The notes beneath the pieces were generated by a model. The model saw nothing but the letters and a program-made list of their open reading frames with translations, did not search any database and was not told the DNA's origin. Shown here piece after piece: positions 11,285 to 21,200 of a stretch of DNA of 64,000 nt. Source of the DNA: Lysobacterales bacterium. Lineage in GTDB: Bacteria > Pseudomonadota > Gammaproteobacteria > Xanthomonadales > SZUA-5. Position 1 is the first letter of the stretch. Each line of letters begins with the position of its first letter. Location: positions 46,839-110,838 of the forward strand of contig JALHMG010000011.1 of assembly GCA_022844135.1 (NCBI GenBank), in the 5' to 3' direction. The translations under genes and the position numbers were made by a program.

Positions 11285-12588
11285 AACGCGTACTTGACCG
11301 TGGTATGCAAGCGCCAAAGATCGCCACTTGCGCCTGATTCGATCTCGCGATCGGCGTAGAACAGTTCGGCGCCGATATCCCACTTCGGCAACGGCGAATA
11401 AAACAGGTTGACGTGGAAGCTCTGAGTACTGCGCGTCTGCAGGAGTCCTCCGCCGACAGGTGAGTCGTACTCGCCGCGAGCGTAGAAGACGTTGCCGCGA
11501 AGCGTCGGCGTGAACAGGTGGCGATAGGCGACGTAACCGAAAACTCCGTCGACCGTATCGATCTCGCCGCGCGCGTTGAGCACGCCGTCGTTGTTGGCGT
11601 TCAGCGCCAGATAGCGCGAGATCCCCTGCCCGGCAGTCACCGCGAAGCGCACATCATCGCTGCCGATCGGGACTTTGCCGAACACGCTAATGCCCGCACC
11701 GATGGTGTCGTCGCTGCGGCCATCGGCCTCGAAGCGCAACTGTCGAAGGAGGCCGGCAACACCGAAAGTGCCGGCGCCGATCTTGCCGTTGTAGCGCACC
11801 ACCAGGTCCGGCACGGAGCTGTCGTCGGTGCTGATTCGCGCGCCGCCGCCACGCGGCGTCAGTGTGGTTTCGGGGTTTTCGAGCGCGAACATCCACGGCC
11901 CGTGCGTGTAACGCACCTGCGGCTCGCGGACGAACACTGTGCCATCCGTGGGCCCGATCAGATCGGTCGATTCCGGCAGCGTTGCGGCGTCCATGAACGT
12001 GGTCCAGGTTTGACCGAACAGCCAGCGGTTATCGACATTGACGAAGGCGTGGCGCACAACAAGACCACTGGCGTTGTTGAAGCGCTCGTCGCCCAATCCA
12101 TTGCCGAAAAAGTCAGCCTCAATACGGGTTTGCACGCTGTGCCCGTTGCTGACGCCGTCGGTGCCGAAGATCAGGCGCGAAAACTTGAGGTGCGAGTCGA
12201 TGTCCGAGGCCTCGGAACGTCCGCCGATCGGGATCAGGCCCGGAATGTACAGGTCGCGTGCAATACCGCCGTCGGCCAATTCGCCATCCCCGGTATGCGT
12301 GCTCATCGCATCCAGTTTGACGAAACCGGAAACGAAAAACTTGGTGCCTGGCACGGCCGATGGCGTCAACGTGGTTTGCTGAATCGGCTCAGGTGCTGCC
12401 GCAGCGGCTGTGCCGGACGTTGGCGCAGGTGTGCTTGCAGGGGCGGCTGGCGCAGCAGCGCGCAACTGAGCCTCCAAGGCCGCAATGCGCGCCTCCAGCG
12501 CAGCGATGCGGGCGTCATCGGCGTGCGCCGGCGACAGCGCCAGCAGCAACAAGGAACTCACCAACAACGAAAGCCTTTTCTCGCGCAT
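11281..12588 (-). CDS. DcaP-like outer-membrane porin
   Basis: A 435-residue precursor with a signal peptide (LSLLVSSLLLLALSPAHA), a short coiled segment (DDARIAALEARIAALEAQLR), an Ala/Pro-rich linker, and an outer-membrane beta-barrel ending in Phe (TTVKYAF). The patterns VSGFVKLDAMSTH, SRLIFGT and RHAFVNVDNRWLFGQTWTTF fit the DcaP family of trimeric porins, which take up carboxylic acids. The ATG at 12588 has GGGAG upstream. The gene precedes DUF485-actP on the same strand, so it may bring acetate or related acids across the outer membrane. Its TAG stop is the CTAG end of the adjacent 327-bp element, immediately after the canonical C-terminal Phe, so the protein end is intact. Confidence 0.87.
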   Translation of the reverse strand: MREKRLSLLVSSLLLLALSPAHADDARIAALEARIAALEAQLRAAAPAAPASTPAPTSGTAAAAAPEPIQQTTLTPSAVPGTKFFVSGFVKLDAMSTHTGDGELADGGIARDLYIPGLIPIGGRSEASDIDSHLKFSRLIFGTDGVSNGHSVQTRIEADFFGNGLGDERFNNASGLVVRHAFVNVDNRWLFGQTWTTFMDAATLPESTDLIGPTDGTVFVREPQVRYTHGPWMFALENPETTLTPRGGGARISTDDSSVPDLVVRYNGKIGAGTFGVAGLLRQLRFEADGRSDDTIGAGISVFGKVPIGSDDVRFAVTAGQGISRYLALNANNDGVLNARGEIDTVDGVFGYVAYRHLFTPTLRGNVFYARGEYDSPVGGGLLQTRSTQSFHVNLFYSPLPKWDIGAELFYADREIESGASGDLWRLHTTVKYAF

Positions 12589-12660
12589 GTTTCACTCCCA
12601 CGACTACGGTGTGCGCATCGTGGTGCAACGCGAGCGTTTTAAACATTCGACTTTGGTCGA

Positions 12661-13068
12661 TCAGGGTGCGCGAACCCGCCCGTGCCAGACAGCCATCATG
12701 GCCGGCAAAATCAGGATCAGAATGACCTCGAACCAAGGCCTCAGGCCCGATTGATCGCGCATTTCGTGCGCCAGCAAGCCGCCGACAATCGCTAGGCCGT
12801 ACCCCAGCAGCGGTCGCCCCGAAACCTGCGCAAGCCAGCCAGCCAATCCTCCGAGGGCACCGGCCAGCGCCGCAACCAATGCCGCAGACACCACCAGGAT
12901 GAGTACAACGACGGGCCCGAGCAATGCCGCACTGCCGGACTCCGGTCCGCGTCCCTGCGCTGCGCCATGGTCATCGAGAAAAACAAATAGCAAGGCCATG
13001 GGCGCTGCGTACAGCGTTGCCATCATGAAGGCGCGAGCGAAAGCAAGTCGGGGTTGCTGGTTCTGCAT
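12661..13068 (-). CDS. Small integral membrane protein, unknown function
   Basis: About 135 residues from the chosen ATG, with four likely membrane spans: AFMMATLYAAPMALLFVFL, LLGPVVVLILVVSAALVAALAG, PLLGYGLAIVGGLLA and WFEVILILILPAMMAVW. I recognise no family. The start is uncertain: ATG 13068 has no clear ribosome site, and an upstream in-frame start at 13140 would run to within 15 bp of the divergent hydrolase start. The gene ends about 70 bp from the porin start and is read in the same direction. Confidence 0.6.
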   Translation of the reverse strand: MQNQQPRLAFARAFMMATLYAAPMALLFVFLDDHGAAQGRGPESGSAALLGPVVVLILVVSAALVAALAGALGGLAGWLAQVSGRPLLGYGLAIVGGLLAHEMRDQSGLRPWFEVILILILPAMMAVWHGRVRAP

Positions 13069-13154
13069 TTCGGCCAAAACCCGCCAGAGCAATCGCGTGT
13101 CGTCTTTGAATATGGCAGTGTAGCACCGCGCCTGCACCACTTAGGACGAAACTG

Positions 13155-14051
13155 ATGAAGGCTTGGTCGATCGACGGCAACACGCAGCGTCTGGATGGTG
13201 GTGCGATGTTCGGCAATGTGCCGCGCGCGTTGTGGCAGAAGTGGCTGCCGCCGGATGATCAGCATCGTGTGCCGCTGGCCTGTCGCGCGCTGCTGGTGCA
13301 ACTGGACGATGGTCGCTACGTGCTTTTCGAGACTGGCATCGGCGCGTTTTTCGACCCTGCAATGCGCGAGCGATTTGGCGTCGTCGAGTCTGAGCACCGC
13401 CTGCTGGCCTCGCTCAGCGCCATTGGCTTGACCGATGCCGATATCGATGTGGTCGTGCTAAGTCATTTGCACTTCGATCATGCTGGCGGATTACTGGCGC
13501 CGTGGGCCCCCGGAGAGCCGCTGCGCCTGCTGTTCCCGAGAGCGCGATTTGTGGTTGCGCGCGAGCATTTCGAGCGCGCCGACAGACCACATTCGCGCGA
13601 CCGTGCTTCGTTTATCCCAGGAATGAACGAGTTGTTGCGCACCAGCGGCCGCCTGGAGTTGGTTGAACTCGGCGCCGCGCAGTCGCTGATCGGCCAGCCT
13701 ACGCCGGCGCGCACGCCGTGCCTGGGGGACGCGGTGGATCTTTATCTGTCCGATGGACATACACCAGGTTTGATGCTCAGCGAAATCCGAGGCGGACGAA
13801 ACATCGTGTTCTGCGCCGACTTGATTCCTGGACGGCCGTGGGTCCATGTGCCGGTGACCATGGGCTACGACCGCTTTCCCGAGCGCTTGATCGATGAGAA
13901 GCGACACTTCCTGGAAGATCGACTCGCGCGCGACGTACGTTTGTTCTTCACGCACGATCCCGAGGTCGCGATGGCCGGCATCGCGCGCGATGGCAACGGC
14001 AAGTTCTCTACAATCGATGAGCTGCCGCGACTGGAGGCACTCTCCGTTTAG
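13155..14051 (+). CDS. MBL-fold metallo-hydrolase
   Basis: A 298-residue, apparently cytoplasmic member of the metallo-beta-lactamase fold. It carries the zinc motif [11 protein letters not shown] (HxHxDH), the downstream zinc ligands in [10 protein letters not shown] and [11 protein letters not shown], and a C-terminal His in FFTHDPEVA. The overall pattern is closest to quorum-quenching lactonase and related hydrolases (AttM/YtnP type), but the substrate cannot be read from sequence. It begins 14 bases after the divergent transcript region of the small membrane protein. No dedicated promoter is evident. Confidence 0.85.
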   Translation: MKAWSIDGNTQRLDGGAMFGNVPRALWQKWLPPDDQHRVPLACRALLVQLDDGRYVLFETGIGAFFDPAMRERFGVVESEHRLLASLSAIGLTDADIDVVVLSHLHFDHAGGLLAPWAPGEPLRLLFPRARFVVAREHFERADRPHSRDRASFIPGMNELLRTSGRLELVELGAAQSLIGQPTPARTPCLGDAVDLYLSDGHTPGLMLSEIRGGRNIVFCADLIPGRPWVHVPVTMGYDRFPERLIDEKRHFLEDRLARDVRLFFTHDPEVAMAGIARDGNGKFSTIDELPRLEALSV

Positions 14052-14146
14052 CGCCCAAGCCCGAAGCGCACTCGTCGGGGCACATTTCGATCCGAACCTT
14101 GCGGTTCTGCAATACTGCACTCTTCACACCCTTTGGAATTGCATCG

Positions 14147-14617
14147 ATGCGCTTATCAGTACTTGCCCTGTGTCTTGCCTCGGCCCCGCTGTTCGCCGCC
14201 GACATGCCCAGTAAACCCATTGCCGTAGTCGACGGCCAACCGGTGTACGGTGTAGACATGCCGGCGGGCGACGCTGTCGATATCAAAGACGCGCTGGCCA
14301 ATGTCGCGCAATACGCCGACAAGCCATCCAAGTTCAGCGGCCGCGTTGCACAAGTGTGTCAGACAAAGGGCTGCTGGCTGGTGCTCGCAAATGGCGAAAC
14401 CCATGCGCGCGTAATGTTTGGCAAGCACGATTTTTACATCCCCAAGGACACCTCCGGAAATGCCGTGGTCTACGGAACACTCACGGTTAAAGATCTCGAT
14501 GAGAAAACGGCCAAACATTTAGCCGAAGACGCCGGCAAAGACCCTGCCACGGTTACAGGCCCGCAAGTCGAATACCGCATCACGGCAACAAGTGTGATGC
14601 TGCAACCAGGCGTGTGA
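14147..14617 (+). CDS. DUF4920 exported protein
   Basis: A 156-residue precursor with a signal peptide (RLSVLALCLASAPLFAA). The mature protein carries the DUF4920 pattern: KFSGRVAQVCQTKGCWLVL, then ARVMFGKHDFYIPKD and VVYGTLTVKDLDEKTAKHLA. The CQTKGC pair could form a disulphide or bind a metal. Periplasmic location is predicted and the biochemical role of the family is unknown. I start at ATG 14147, at the signal peptide, rather than at 14099. It lies about 95 bp after the MBL hydrolase on the same strand. Confidence 0.82.
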   Translation: MRLSVLALCLASAPLFAADMPSKPIAVVDGQPVYGVDMPAGDAVDIKDALANVAQYADKPSKFSGRVAQVCQTKGCWLVLANGETHARVMFGKHDFYIPKDTSGNAVVYGTLTVKDLDEKTAKHLAEDAGKDPATVTGPQVEYRITATSVMLQPGV

Positions 14618-14797
14618 CTGGGCAGCCAGTATTCCGTGGTGAGCAAGGCGGCCGGTTGAGCTCTTCAGCGCAATCGGCCTTCGATCAAGCTGCTCATCAC
14701 GCCGCACGGGCTGGCGGTTCGCTTGCAGACCATGCTCAGGCAGTGGCTGTGCAGCGAATGCGCGAGCTGCTTTCTTTCACAACCGGCTACTAACGCT

Positions 14798-15529
14798 ATG
14801 ACCTATTGCGTCGGCATGATGATGGACGAAGGACTGGTGTTCCTCGCAGATTCGCGCACCAACGCCGGCGTCGATCAGATCAACAGTTTTCGCAAGCTCA
14901 CGCTTTTCGAACGCGCTGGCGATCGCGTGCTGGTACTGCTTTCGGCGGGTAATCTGGCGATCACGCAAGCGGTGATCGCAATCCTGAAACGTCGGCTCGA
15001 TGCTGAGGATGGCACCGGAAATTTGATGGCCGCCAAATCGATGTTCGATGCTGCCGAACTGGTCGGCGAGGCGCTGCGCTTCGTCTATGCGCGCGATGCG
15101 CGCGCGCTCAAGGATCACAACGTCGAGTTCAACGCGAGCTTTGTTCTTGGCGGACAAATCCGTGGCGAAGCGCCGCGCATGTTTTCGATCTACGCTGCTG
15201 GCAACTTCATCGAAGCCACCGACGACACGCGTTACTTCCAGATAGGCGAGAGCAAGTACGGCAAGCCGATCATCGATCGCATGATCACGGCTACATCGAG
15301 CCTGAAGGAAGCGGCCAAATGTGCCCTGGTTTCAATGGATTCGACGATCCGCTCCAATCTGTCCGTCGGCCCGCCGCTCGACATGGTGTTGATCAAGACC
15401 GATACGCTCAGCGTGCATCACCACGTGCGAATCAACGTGGACGACGAGTACTTCCAGACGATTCGAATCCGCTGGGGCCGCGCGCTGCGACAAGCTTTTG
15501 CGGATTTGCCGGATCCGCCGTTTGCGTGA
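14798..15529 (+). CDS. Anbu-type proteasome-related peptidase (BPH family)
   Basis: A 243-residue Ntn-hydrolase. The sequence opens M-TYCVGMMMDEGLVFLADSR; removal of Met would expose the nucleophilic Thr, followed by the Asp in LADSRTNAG and the Lys in SFRKLTLFE that complete the proteasome-type active site. Anbu proteins (ancestral beta subunit) self-assemble into rings or open helices and are usually encoded with a transglutaminase, an ATP-grasp protein and an alpha-E protein. None of those is next to it here. I choose ATG 14798 because upstream codons would bury the Thr and abolish activity. The genes downstream converge on it. Confidence 0.88.
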   Translation: MTYCVGMMMDEGLVFLADSRTNAGVDQINSFRKLTLFERAGDRVLVLLSAGNLAITQAVIAILKRRLDAEDGTGNLMAAKSMFDAAELVGEALRFVYARDARALKDHNVEFNASFVLGGQIRGEAPRMFSIYAAGNFIEATDDTRYFQIGESKYGKPIIDRMITATSSLKEAAKCALVSMDSTIRSNLSVGPPLDMVLIKTDTLSVHHHVRINVDDEYFQTIRIRWGRALRQAFADLPDPPFA

Positions 15530-15725
15530 GCGAAGCGTCTTCCGACATGACGAATGCGTTCGTTACGAAACGATCGAAGATGCTCCACACCGGAGCCGCG
15601 CGACCAGCGAGTTCCCAGGCACTTTTGCGGCGATTCGGAATTTAGTAGTCAATCGTCGAATGGGAGTGTCAAACGCGGACGGTACGAGACCGACGCTTTC
15701 CCATTGACCATTTACCAATGAAACG

Positions 15726-15740
15726 ACCGAGTTCCTCGGT
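15726..15740 (-). terminator. Possible terminator after the glycine-zipper gene
   Basis: A six-bp stem ACCGAG-GAA-CTCGGT on the minus strand, 19 bp beyond the stop, is followed by CGTTTCATT. It is short and weak, but placed as expected. Confidence 0.35.
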
Positions 15741-15758
15741 TCGAATCGCATCAGCCAA

Positions 15759-16313
15759 TCACGGATCAGCCGGTTCCACCGACACGCGCACGCGCAGCTT
15801 TTCGCCTGGGTCATAGCCCAGGCGCGAAAAGAACACTTCGCCGCGATAACGGTACTCGACGTCGTAGCCGATGATGCGGCGTTCGTCGTAGCCGGACTCG
15901 ACCACGCGGCAGCGCGTTTCGACCTCGCGATAGCTGCCAGGGCGATTGTCGTTGGCATCCACCTCGCGCCCGACCGCTCCGCCGATCACCGCGCCTGCAA
16001 CCGTTGCGGCACGACGCCCGTCGCCACTGCCCACTGTGTTGCCGAGCGCACCGCCGACGATGGCGCCGACGATGGTGCCGGTATTAGTGTTGTCGTAACG
16101 ACCCGAAGAGCGGCGAACTTCTGTGTCGTAACACTCTTCGCGCGGTTGGCTGACACGTACATTTTCGTACACCGGATCGACGCGCAAGACATCCGCATAC
16201 ACGGTACGAACGTTCTCATCCGGATAGGCCGGAGGCGGACCGTAATCTCGCGGTTGCGCGAGTACAGAGGTTGCCAGTCCCAACGATAGAGCAAGCACTA
16301 GGGCCGAACGCAT
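15759..16313 (-). CDS. Glycine-zipper 2TM-domain envelope protein
   Basis: A 184-residue precursor with a signal peptide (RSALVLALSLGLATSVLA). The centre carries the glycine-zipper pattern TGTIVGAIVGGALGNTVGSG followed by TVAGAVIGGAVGRE, two short Gly-rich hydrophobic helices found in SlyB/RcnB-associated outer-membrane proteins. The C-terminal domain is beta-rich with YDVEYRYRGEVF. The role is probably in envelope integrity; the exact function is unknown. TGGAGA lies six bases before the chosen ATG; a second ATG four codons upstream has none. Confidence 0.82.
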   Translation of the reverse strand: MRSALVLALSLGLATSVLAQPRDYGPPPAYPDENVRTVYADVLRVDPVYENVRVSQPREECYDTEVRRSSGRYDNTNTGTIVGAIVGGALGNTVGSGDGRRAATVAGAVIGGAVGREVDANDNRPGSYREVETRCRVVESGYDERRIIGYDVEYRYRGEVFFSRLGYDPGEKLRVRVSVEPADP

Positions 16314-16547
16314 TGCGATCTCCAAGCGGCACTTAACGCGGCCATTACATCAGTGGGGGGCTGAATGTTTTCTGATGCGCACTTGAGTCATTCAGCAGCC
16401 GTGGTTGATCCCATCAGAATGACCACTTACGACGCCCCGTTCATGCCGGGAGTACGGCGAATCGCGGGGTCCGCATCTTATGACCGCTGCTGGCCAGCGA
16501 GACTCGACCGGAAGCTGAGTTCCAGCCTCCGGCAAATTTGTCGCTCT

Positions 16548-17228
16548 TCAATTGCGGGATTCGGTCGCTGCCGCGTAGCGCCGGCTGACTTCATTCCAGT
16601 TGACGATATCCCACCACGCAGCGATGTAGTCGCCGCGGCGGTTCTGGTACTTCAGGTAATAGGCGTGCTCCCACACATCCAAACCCAGCACGGGCGTGCC
16701 ACGCACATCCGCGACGTCCATCAGCGGGTTGTCCTGGTTGGCTGTTGAGGTGATCTTGAGCTTGCCATCGTTGCCTACGATCAGCCACGCCCATCCGGAG
16801 CCAAAGCGCGTGGATGCAGCCGCGGCGAATTCCGACTGCATCGTGTTCAACGAACCAAAGTCGCGTTCAATTGCCGCGCCCAATTCCGCACTCGGCGCGC
16901 CGCCCGTACCCTTGGGCGCCATCACTGTCCAGAACAACGAATGGTTATAGTGACCGCCCGCGTTGTTTCGCACCGCGGCTGGCAAGGTCGAGACCTTCGC
17001 AAGCAGCTCCTCCAGCGACTGTTCGGCTAACGCCGGGTTCTTGTCGAACTCGGCGTTCAAACCTGTCACTTGAGCGCCATGGTGGCGCGTGTGATGGATC
17101 TCCATCGTCTGCGCATCGATCGCGGGTACCAAGGCGTCATACGCATAAGGCAGCTTGGGGAGCTCGACTGCGGCCGAGGCGCAGTTGGCGAGCGACCAAA
17201 AGCACAGGCCGATCAGGGTTTTCTTCAT
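16548..17228 (-). CDS. Superoxide dismutase, Mn-type, with signal peptide
   Basis: A 226-residue enzyme that converts superoxide to peroxide and oxygen. The metal ligands are present: His in MEIHHTRHH, His in [10 protein letters not shown], and Asp and His in [10 protein letters not shown]. The STANQD segment supplies the glutamine usual in Mn enzymes, so manganese or dual use is more likely than strict iron. An N-terminal signal peptide ([17 protein letters not shown]) indicates export to the periplasm, unusual for this family but known in some bacteria. The upstream ribosome site is weak. The gene is read toward convergent neighbours and is not in an obvious operon. Confidence 0.93.
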   Translation of the reverse strand: MKKTLIGLCFWSLANCASAAVELPKLPYAYDALVPAIDAQTMEIHHTRHHGAQVTGLNAEFDKNPALAEQSLEELLAKVSTLPAAVRNNAGGHYNHSLFWTVMAPKGTGGAPSAELGAAIERDFGSLNTMQSEFAAAASTRFGSGWAWLIVGNDGKLKITSTANQDNPLMDVADVRGTPVLGLDVWEHAYYLKYQNRRGDYIAAWWDIVNWNEVSRRYAAATESRN

Positions 17229-17288
17229 GGGCTTGGTTTCTGGTGTGAGTAAGAGCCGACAAAGTTAGCGGTGCCTGCGTCGTCATAC

Positions 17289-17316
17289 CGTCATCTCCGC
17301 GACGGCGGAGATGACG
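17289..17316. repeat. REP-like palindrome
   Basis: A perfect 12-bp stem, CGTCATCTCCGC/GCGGAGATGACG, with a GACG loop lies between the sod start and the diguanylate cyclase stop. There is no T-run, and the form resembles the dispersed REP/PU palindromes common in proteobacteria. Only one copy was seen in the window. Confidence 0.6.
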
Positions 17317-17347
17317 AGCATCGCTTGTGTATTGAACGGCAGCTTGC

Positions 17348-18259
17348 CTAAGCGGGCGGCGGACTTGCCGCATCGACCACTCGATTGCGGCCCTTAGCCT
17401 TGGCATCGTACAGGGCCTGATCGGCAATGCGCAGAAGCTCGGCCGTAGCTCGCATCTCTGGGGTTTGCTCGGACAGACCGATACTGACGGTGAGGTTCAG
17501 CGATTTGCCTTCGTCGATGGGCAGTGCGGTGGCCTGGAGTTCGCTGCGAATTTTCTCGGCCAGTGCGAGAAAATCGTCGTGATTGGTGGCTTGCGAGAAC
17601 ACCATGAACTCCTCGCCGCCCAGACGTCCCCCGACCATTTCTGAGGTCAGGCATTCCTTGACGACGGCAGAAAAGCCGGCGAGCACGCGATCCCCGGCCA
17701 AGTGACCATGGACATCGTTGACTTTCTTGAAATGATCGAGGTCCAAGATCATCACACGCAGGCGCCCAGGCTCGCGGCGACCGCGGTCGAAAGCATGCTC
17801 CAGCATCTCGCGCGATTGGCGACGGTTGTAGAAACCCGTCAGGCCATCGAATACCGCATGATTCAGAAGCTCACGATGGTAGGTGGCCTCGGCACTGCCC
17901 TCGCCGAAGAACTTGAGTTCGCAGTGCCCAACGCGCAAACGATCGCCATCGCGCAAGCCGAACTTCGTGATCTGTTCGCCGTTGACGAAGGTGTGATTGG
18001 TCGAACCTAGATCTTCCACGGTGTAGCCGTCGCCATCGCGCACGATGCGACAATGCCGACGGGACACGGACGAATCGCTGAGCGCAAGCCCGCAGTCTTC
18101 AGCACGTCCGATGACGAGCGGGTTATCGTCGACGCGAGCTTCCAGTCCCAATTGCGCACCCGCCACAACAACGACGCATGCCGGTTCGCGGCGCACGCGC
18201 GCTTCGGCTGGCGTGATCACGCGCGTGGTGGTGCTATTGGGTTGAGCGTCTTGGGTCAT
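17348..18259 (-). CDS. FHA-GGDEF diguanylate cyclase
   Basis: A 303-residue cytoplasmic protein. Residues about 30-115 form an FHA phosphothreonine-binding domain (VIGRAEDCGLALSDSSVSRRH, with GSTNHTFVNG). Residues about 135-295 form a GGDEF domain with FDGLTGFYNRR, DLDHFKKVND and the catalytic GGEEF. It should make c-di-GMP. The product-inhibition site (RxxD five residues before the catalytic motif) is missing: the position reads TSEM, so feedback control may be lost. The ATG overlaps the stop of the upstream giant secreted protein gene by four bases, so the two are translationally coupled. FHA suggests control by a Ser/Thr kinase. Confidence 0.92.
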   Translation of the reverse strand: MTQDAQPNSTTTRVITPAEARVRREPACVVVVAGAQLGLEARVDDNPLVIGRAEDCGLALSDSSVSRRHCRIVRDGDGYTVEDLGSTNHTFVNGEQITKFGLRDGDRLRVGHCELKFFGEGSAEATYHRELLNHAVFDGLTGFYNRRQSREMLEHAFDRGRREPGRLRVMILDLDHFKKVNDVHGHLAGDRVLAGFSAVVKECLTSEMVGGRLGGEEFMVFSQATNHDDFLALAEKIRSELQATALPIDEGKSLNLTVSIGLSEQTPEMRATAELLRIADQALYDAKAKGRNRVVDAASPPPA

Positions 18260-21200
18260 TCGTTTTCCGACTCAAAACCATCCGCATGGAGGCCAATTGT
18301 ATCGACGTCCGTACTTTCGTTGTTGCCAAGTTGCGGGTCCGGCGTATTCGCAGGCGGCGCAATATTGGCGGTGTTGCTCACGATCTGTTCGGGGTTCAAC
18401 TGCACCGTCGCCGTCAACTGGAACGTTGCTTGCGCGCCACTGGCCAGACTCACCAGTGCATCAATGTTACCGCTGCCGCTGGCCGGACACGAGCCGGACC
18501 CGCTGACAACACATGTCCATGTAGCTGCACTCAACTGAGGGGGCAGAATATCCGTTACGCGAGCGTTGGTCACGGGCTGCGGACCGTTATTGGTAACCAA
18601 AATGACATAGGTGGTCTGGGCGCCGCCAGGGAGCAAACGCTCGCCGTTTCGCTTGACAATAGCCAGGTCCGCCGTCGATGAGGCAATCGTGTGCGCCTCC
18701 GTGTCGCTGTCCGGCAAGAAATTCGCATCGCCCAGGTAGCGCGCCTCGAGCGCGAACGCGCCGGTGTTTTTGGGTACAAAGGTGCAGCTTAAAGCCGGCA
18801 AGAAAGCACTGCAGCTCCCCACGCCATCGGTGATGAAGATCTCGCCTGTGGGCACGCCGGCACCTGGGCTGACCACGCTCAGAGTGGTTGTCACCGTGAT
18901 GGGTTCGTTCAGGGCCGATGGGTCGGGCGTATCGGCGATGATGTTGATCTCGGTTGCTGCTGCGTTCACCGTATGCGCTTGCGTCGCCGAAAGGCTCGGC
19001 GCCAATGACGGCGTGCCAAGGAACCGAGCCTGTACGGCCGTGTTGATCGCAAGCGTAGACGTCAACTGACAGCTGCTGGCGCTGGCGAGATTGATCGTGC
19101 AGCTCTGGTTGTCCGTGAGCTGCTTGATCTCAACCTGACCTGTCGACACTGGCATGCCACCGTCGTTGACAGCGACTGTCACGGTGTAGGGCTGGCCAAC
19201 GATGCTGGGTTCGGGAGCTACGGAGGCGATCGTCGTGGTTGTCGGCAATGGGCCTTGAATCGTATGCGGCTCCGAGCCCGAGGAAACGATGAATGGTGAA
19301 TCTGGCGCACGGTAAGACGCGCCCAGGGTCACCACGCGGGGTGGGCCTGCCGTGTTGAGTACGCAGGTAAAGCGAAGCCCGGTGCCCGCGACAGGCACCG
19401 GTATCGCCGGGTCGCAACCCCCTGCGCCATCGCCAATGGCCATCGCACCTGCCAACTTAAAGGGCGTGGCGTCGACGTGATTGACCGATGCCGTTACCGT
19501 GTAGGACTGACCAGCGAGCGTGGGATCGGGCGTATCGGAATCGATGGTCGTTGTGGTGGCGTAAAAAGACACTTCCGATGATCGGCCCAGCGCATCGGTT
19601 GCAATGGCCACGAGTGTGTCGTCCGCCGTGAGGGTGACACCAGCCGGTACGTTGAAGCCGAAACTGCCGCCGATGGGACCCTTTTCGGCACTGGGCGGCA
19701 AGAGGCTACCGCTGCCCAGATAGGCACCGAGTTCGTCGCCGAGGGCAACGAAGAAGTCGATCCGGACGGGATAATTGTTTGGACTCGACGAAATCGGCGT
19801 GTCCAGCGCCACGGTAACGTCGACCCGATCCGGGTCGGGCACGGTGTCGACGGCGAATGCGGTGAATATCGGAAAGTTTTGCAGTCCATTCGGACCGTCG
19901 TCGGAATCGCCAACATCGTTGCCGGTGCGGCCGTCTCCGCCAAGATCGATGGCCAATCCAAGGTTCCCGTCGATGAGATTTGGCCCTGTCACGGCGACTC
20001 GCCCCGCGTTCGAAGGCGCATTAGTGAACAAAACCCCATTGCCGCCGTTGTTGCGAATTCGGTTACCGATGAAATCGCCCGCTTCTAACCCGATATCGAC
20101 CTGCGAAGCAACCAAACCAGAGACATTGATGCCATTGCCGGCATTCGGCAGCGGCGTGAACCCATCGGTGCTGGTTCCGATAAGGTTGCTGTAGATCGCC
20201 GCGCCAAAATCGAAACACGCGCTGCCGGGAACTGTGCATTGCAAACGGATACCGTCTTCATCGTGACCGCTGATGATGTTGTTGCGCAGGTACAGTTGAG
20301 CGCCGACGGGTCCTGAAACGTCTGCATACACGCCCCGACGTCCATTGGCTGCGAAGGTCGCCTGGCCGGTTCGATTGGTGCCGATATAGTTGAGCTGCGC
20401 CTGCAGGGCGCTCCCGCTGGTGAGCTCCAGTGCCTGATCGGTGAAACCAGCCAGCACATTGCGCGACAGCGGCCCACGCACCGGAGTGCCCACCACCACA
20501 TCGCCGGCCGAGCGCACGCCCACGGACTGATTGCTTCCCACCGTAGTGCCATCGGCACGCAGCCCAATGAAGTTGCCGAACACGAACAACACGTTGTCCG
20601 CAGGTCCATTACCGACAATCTGCGCACCAGGGAAACTATGGATGGCAATACCTTCGACGCGGCTCGGACCACCACCCAGCGCAAACACCAGACCGTTCGT
20701 GCCAGGGCCGGTCAGGGAGCCATTGATTTCGATCTGGATCACCATGTTCAGCGGCCCAAAGCCGATTTCGGAATTCGGCACTGACCCGGGTTGCGAATTG
20801 CCGTCGAAACGCACGTTGTTGGGCAGGCTGGGCAGCGCACTGGTAGGGCTGATGACGTGAGGCCCGCTGCCCGGGATGTTGAACTCGATATCGGCGCCCG
20901 GTCCAAACAGTGCGGCAGCCACCATCGCGCCGCGCAAAGTGCAGTCGCTCAACGCGGCCGTACAAGCCTGAGCGGCGGGAGAGAGATCGTCGTCGGCACG
21001 ATCGACCGTAAAGGAGCTCGGCGCGGCAACCAGTCGAATCGCGTTGGGCAGAACCGCCAGACCGAAGCCGGGAAAGTCGTTGATTCCGATCGTCAGATTA
21101 CCGCTGCGAGTCCCGGTGAAGGTGATGAAATCGAAGACGTCCGACGGTGCCGGTATGAAGCTGATCGAAAGCGCATCCAGCGTTCCGGCAAGGCTCGCAT

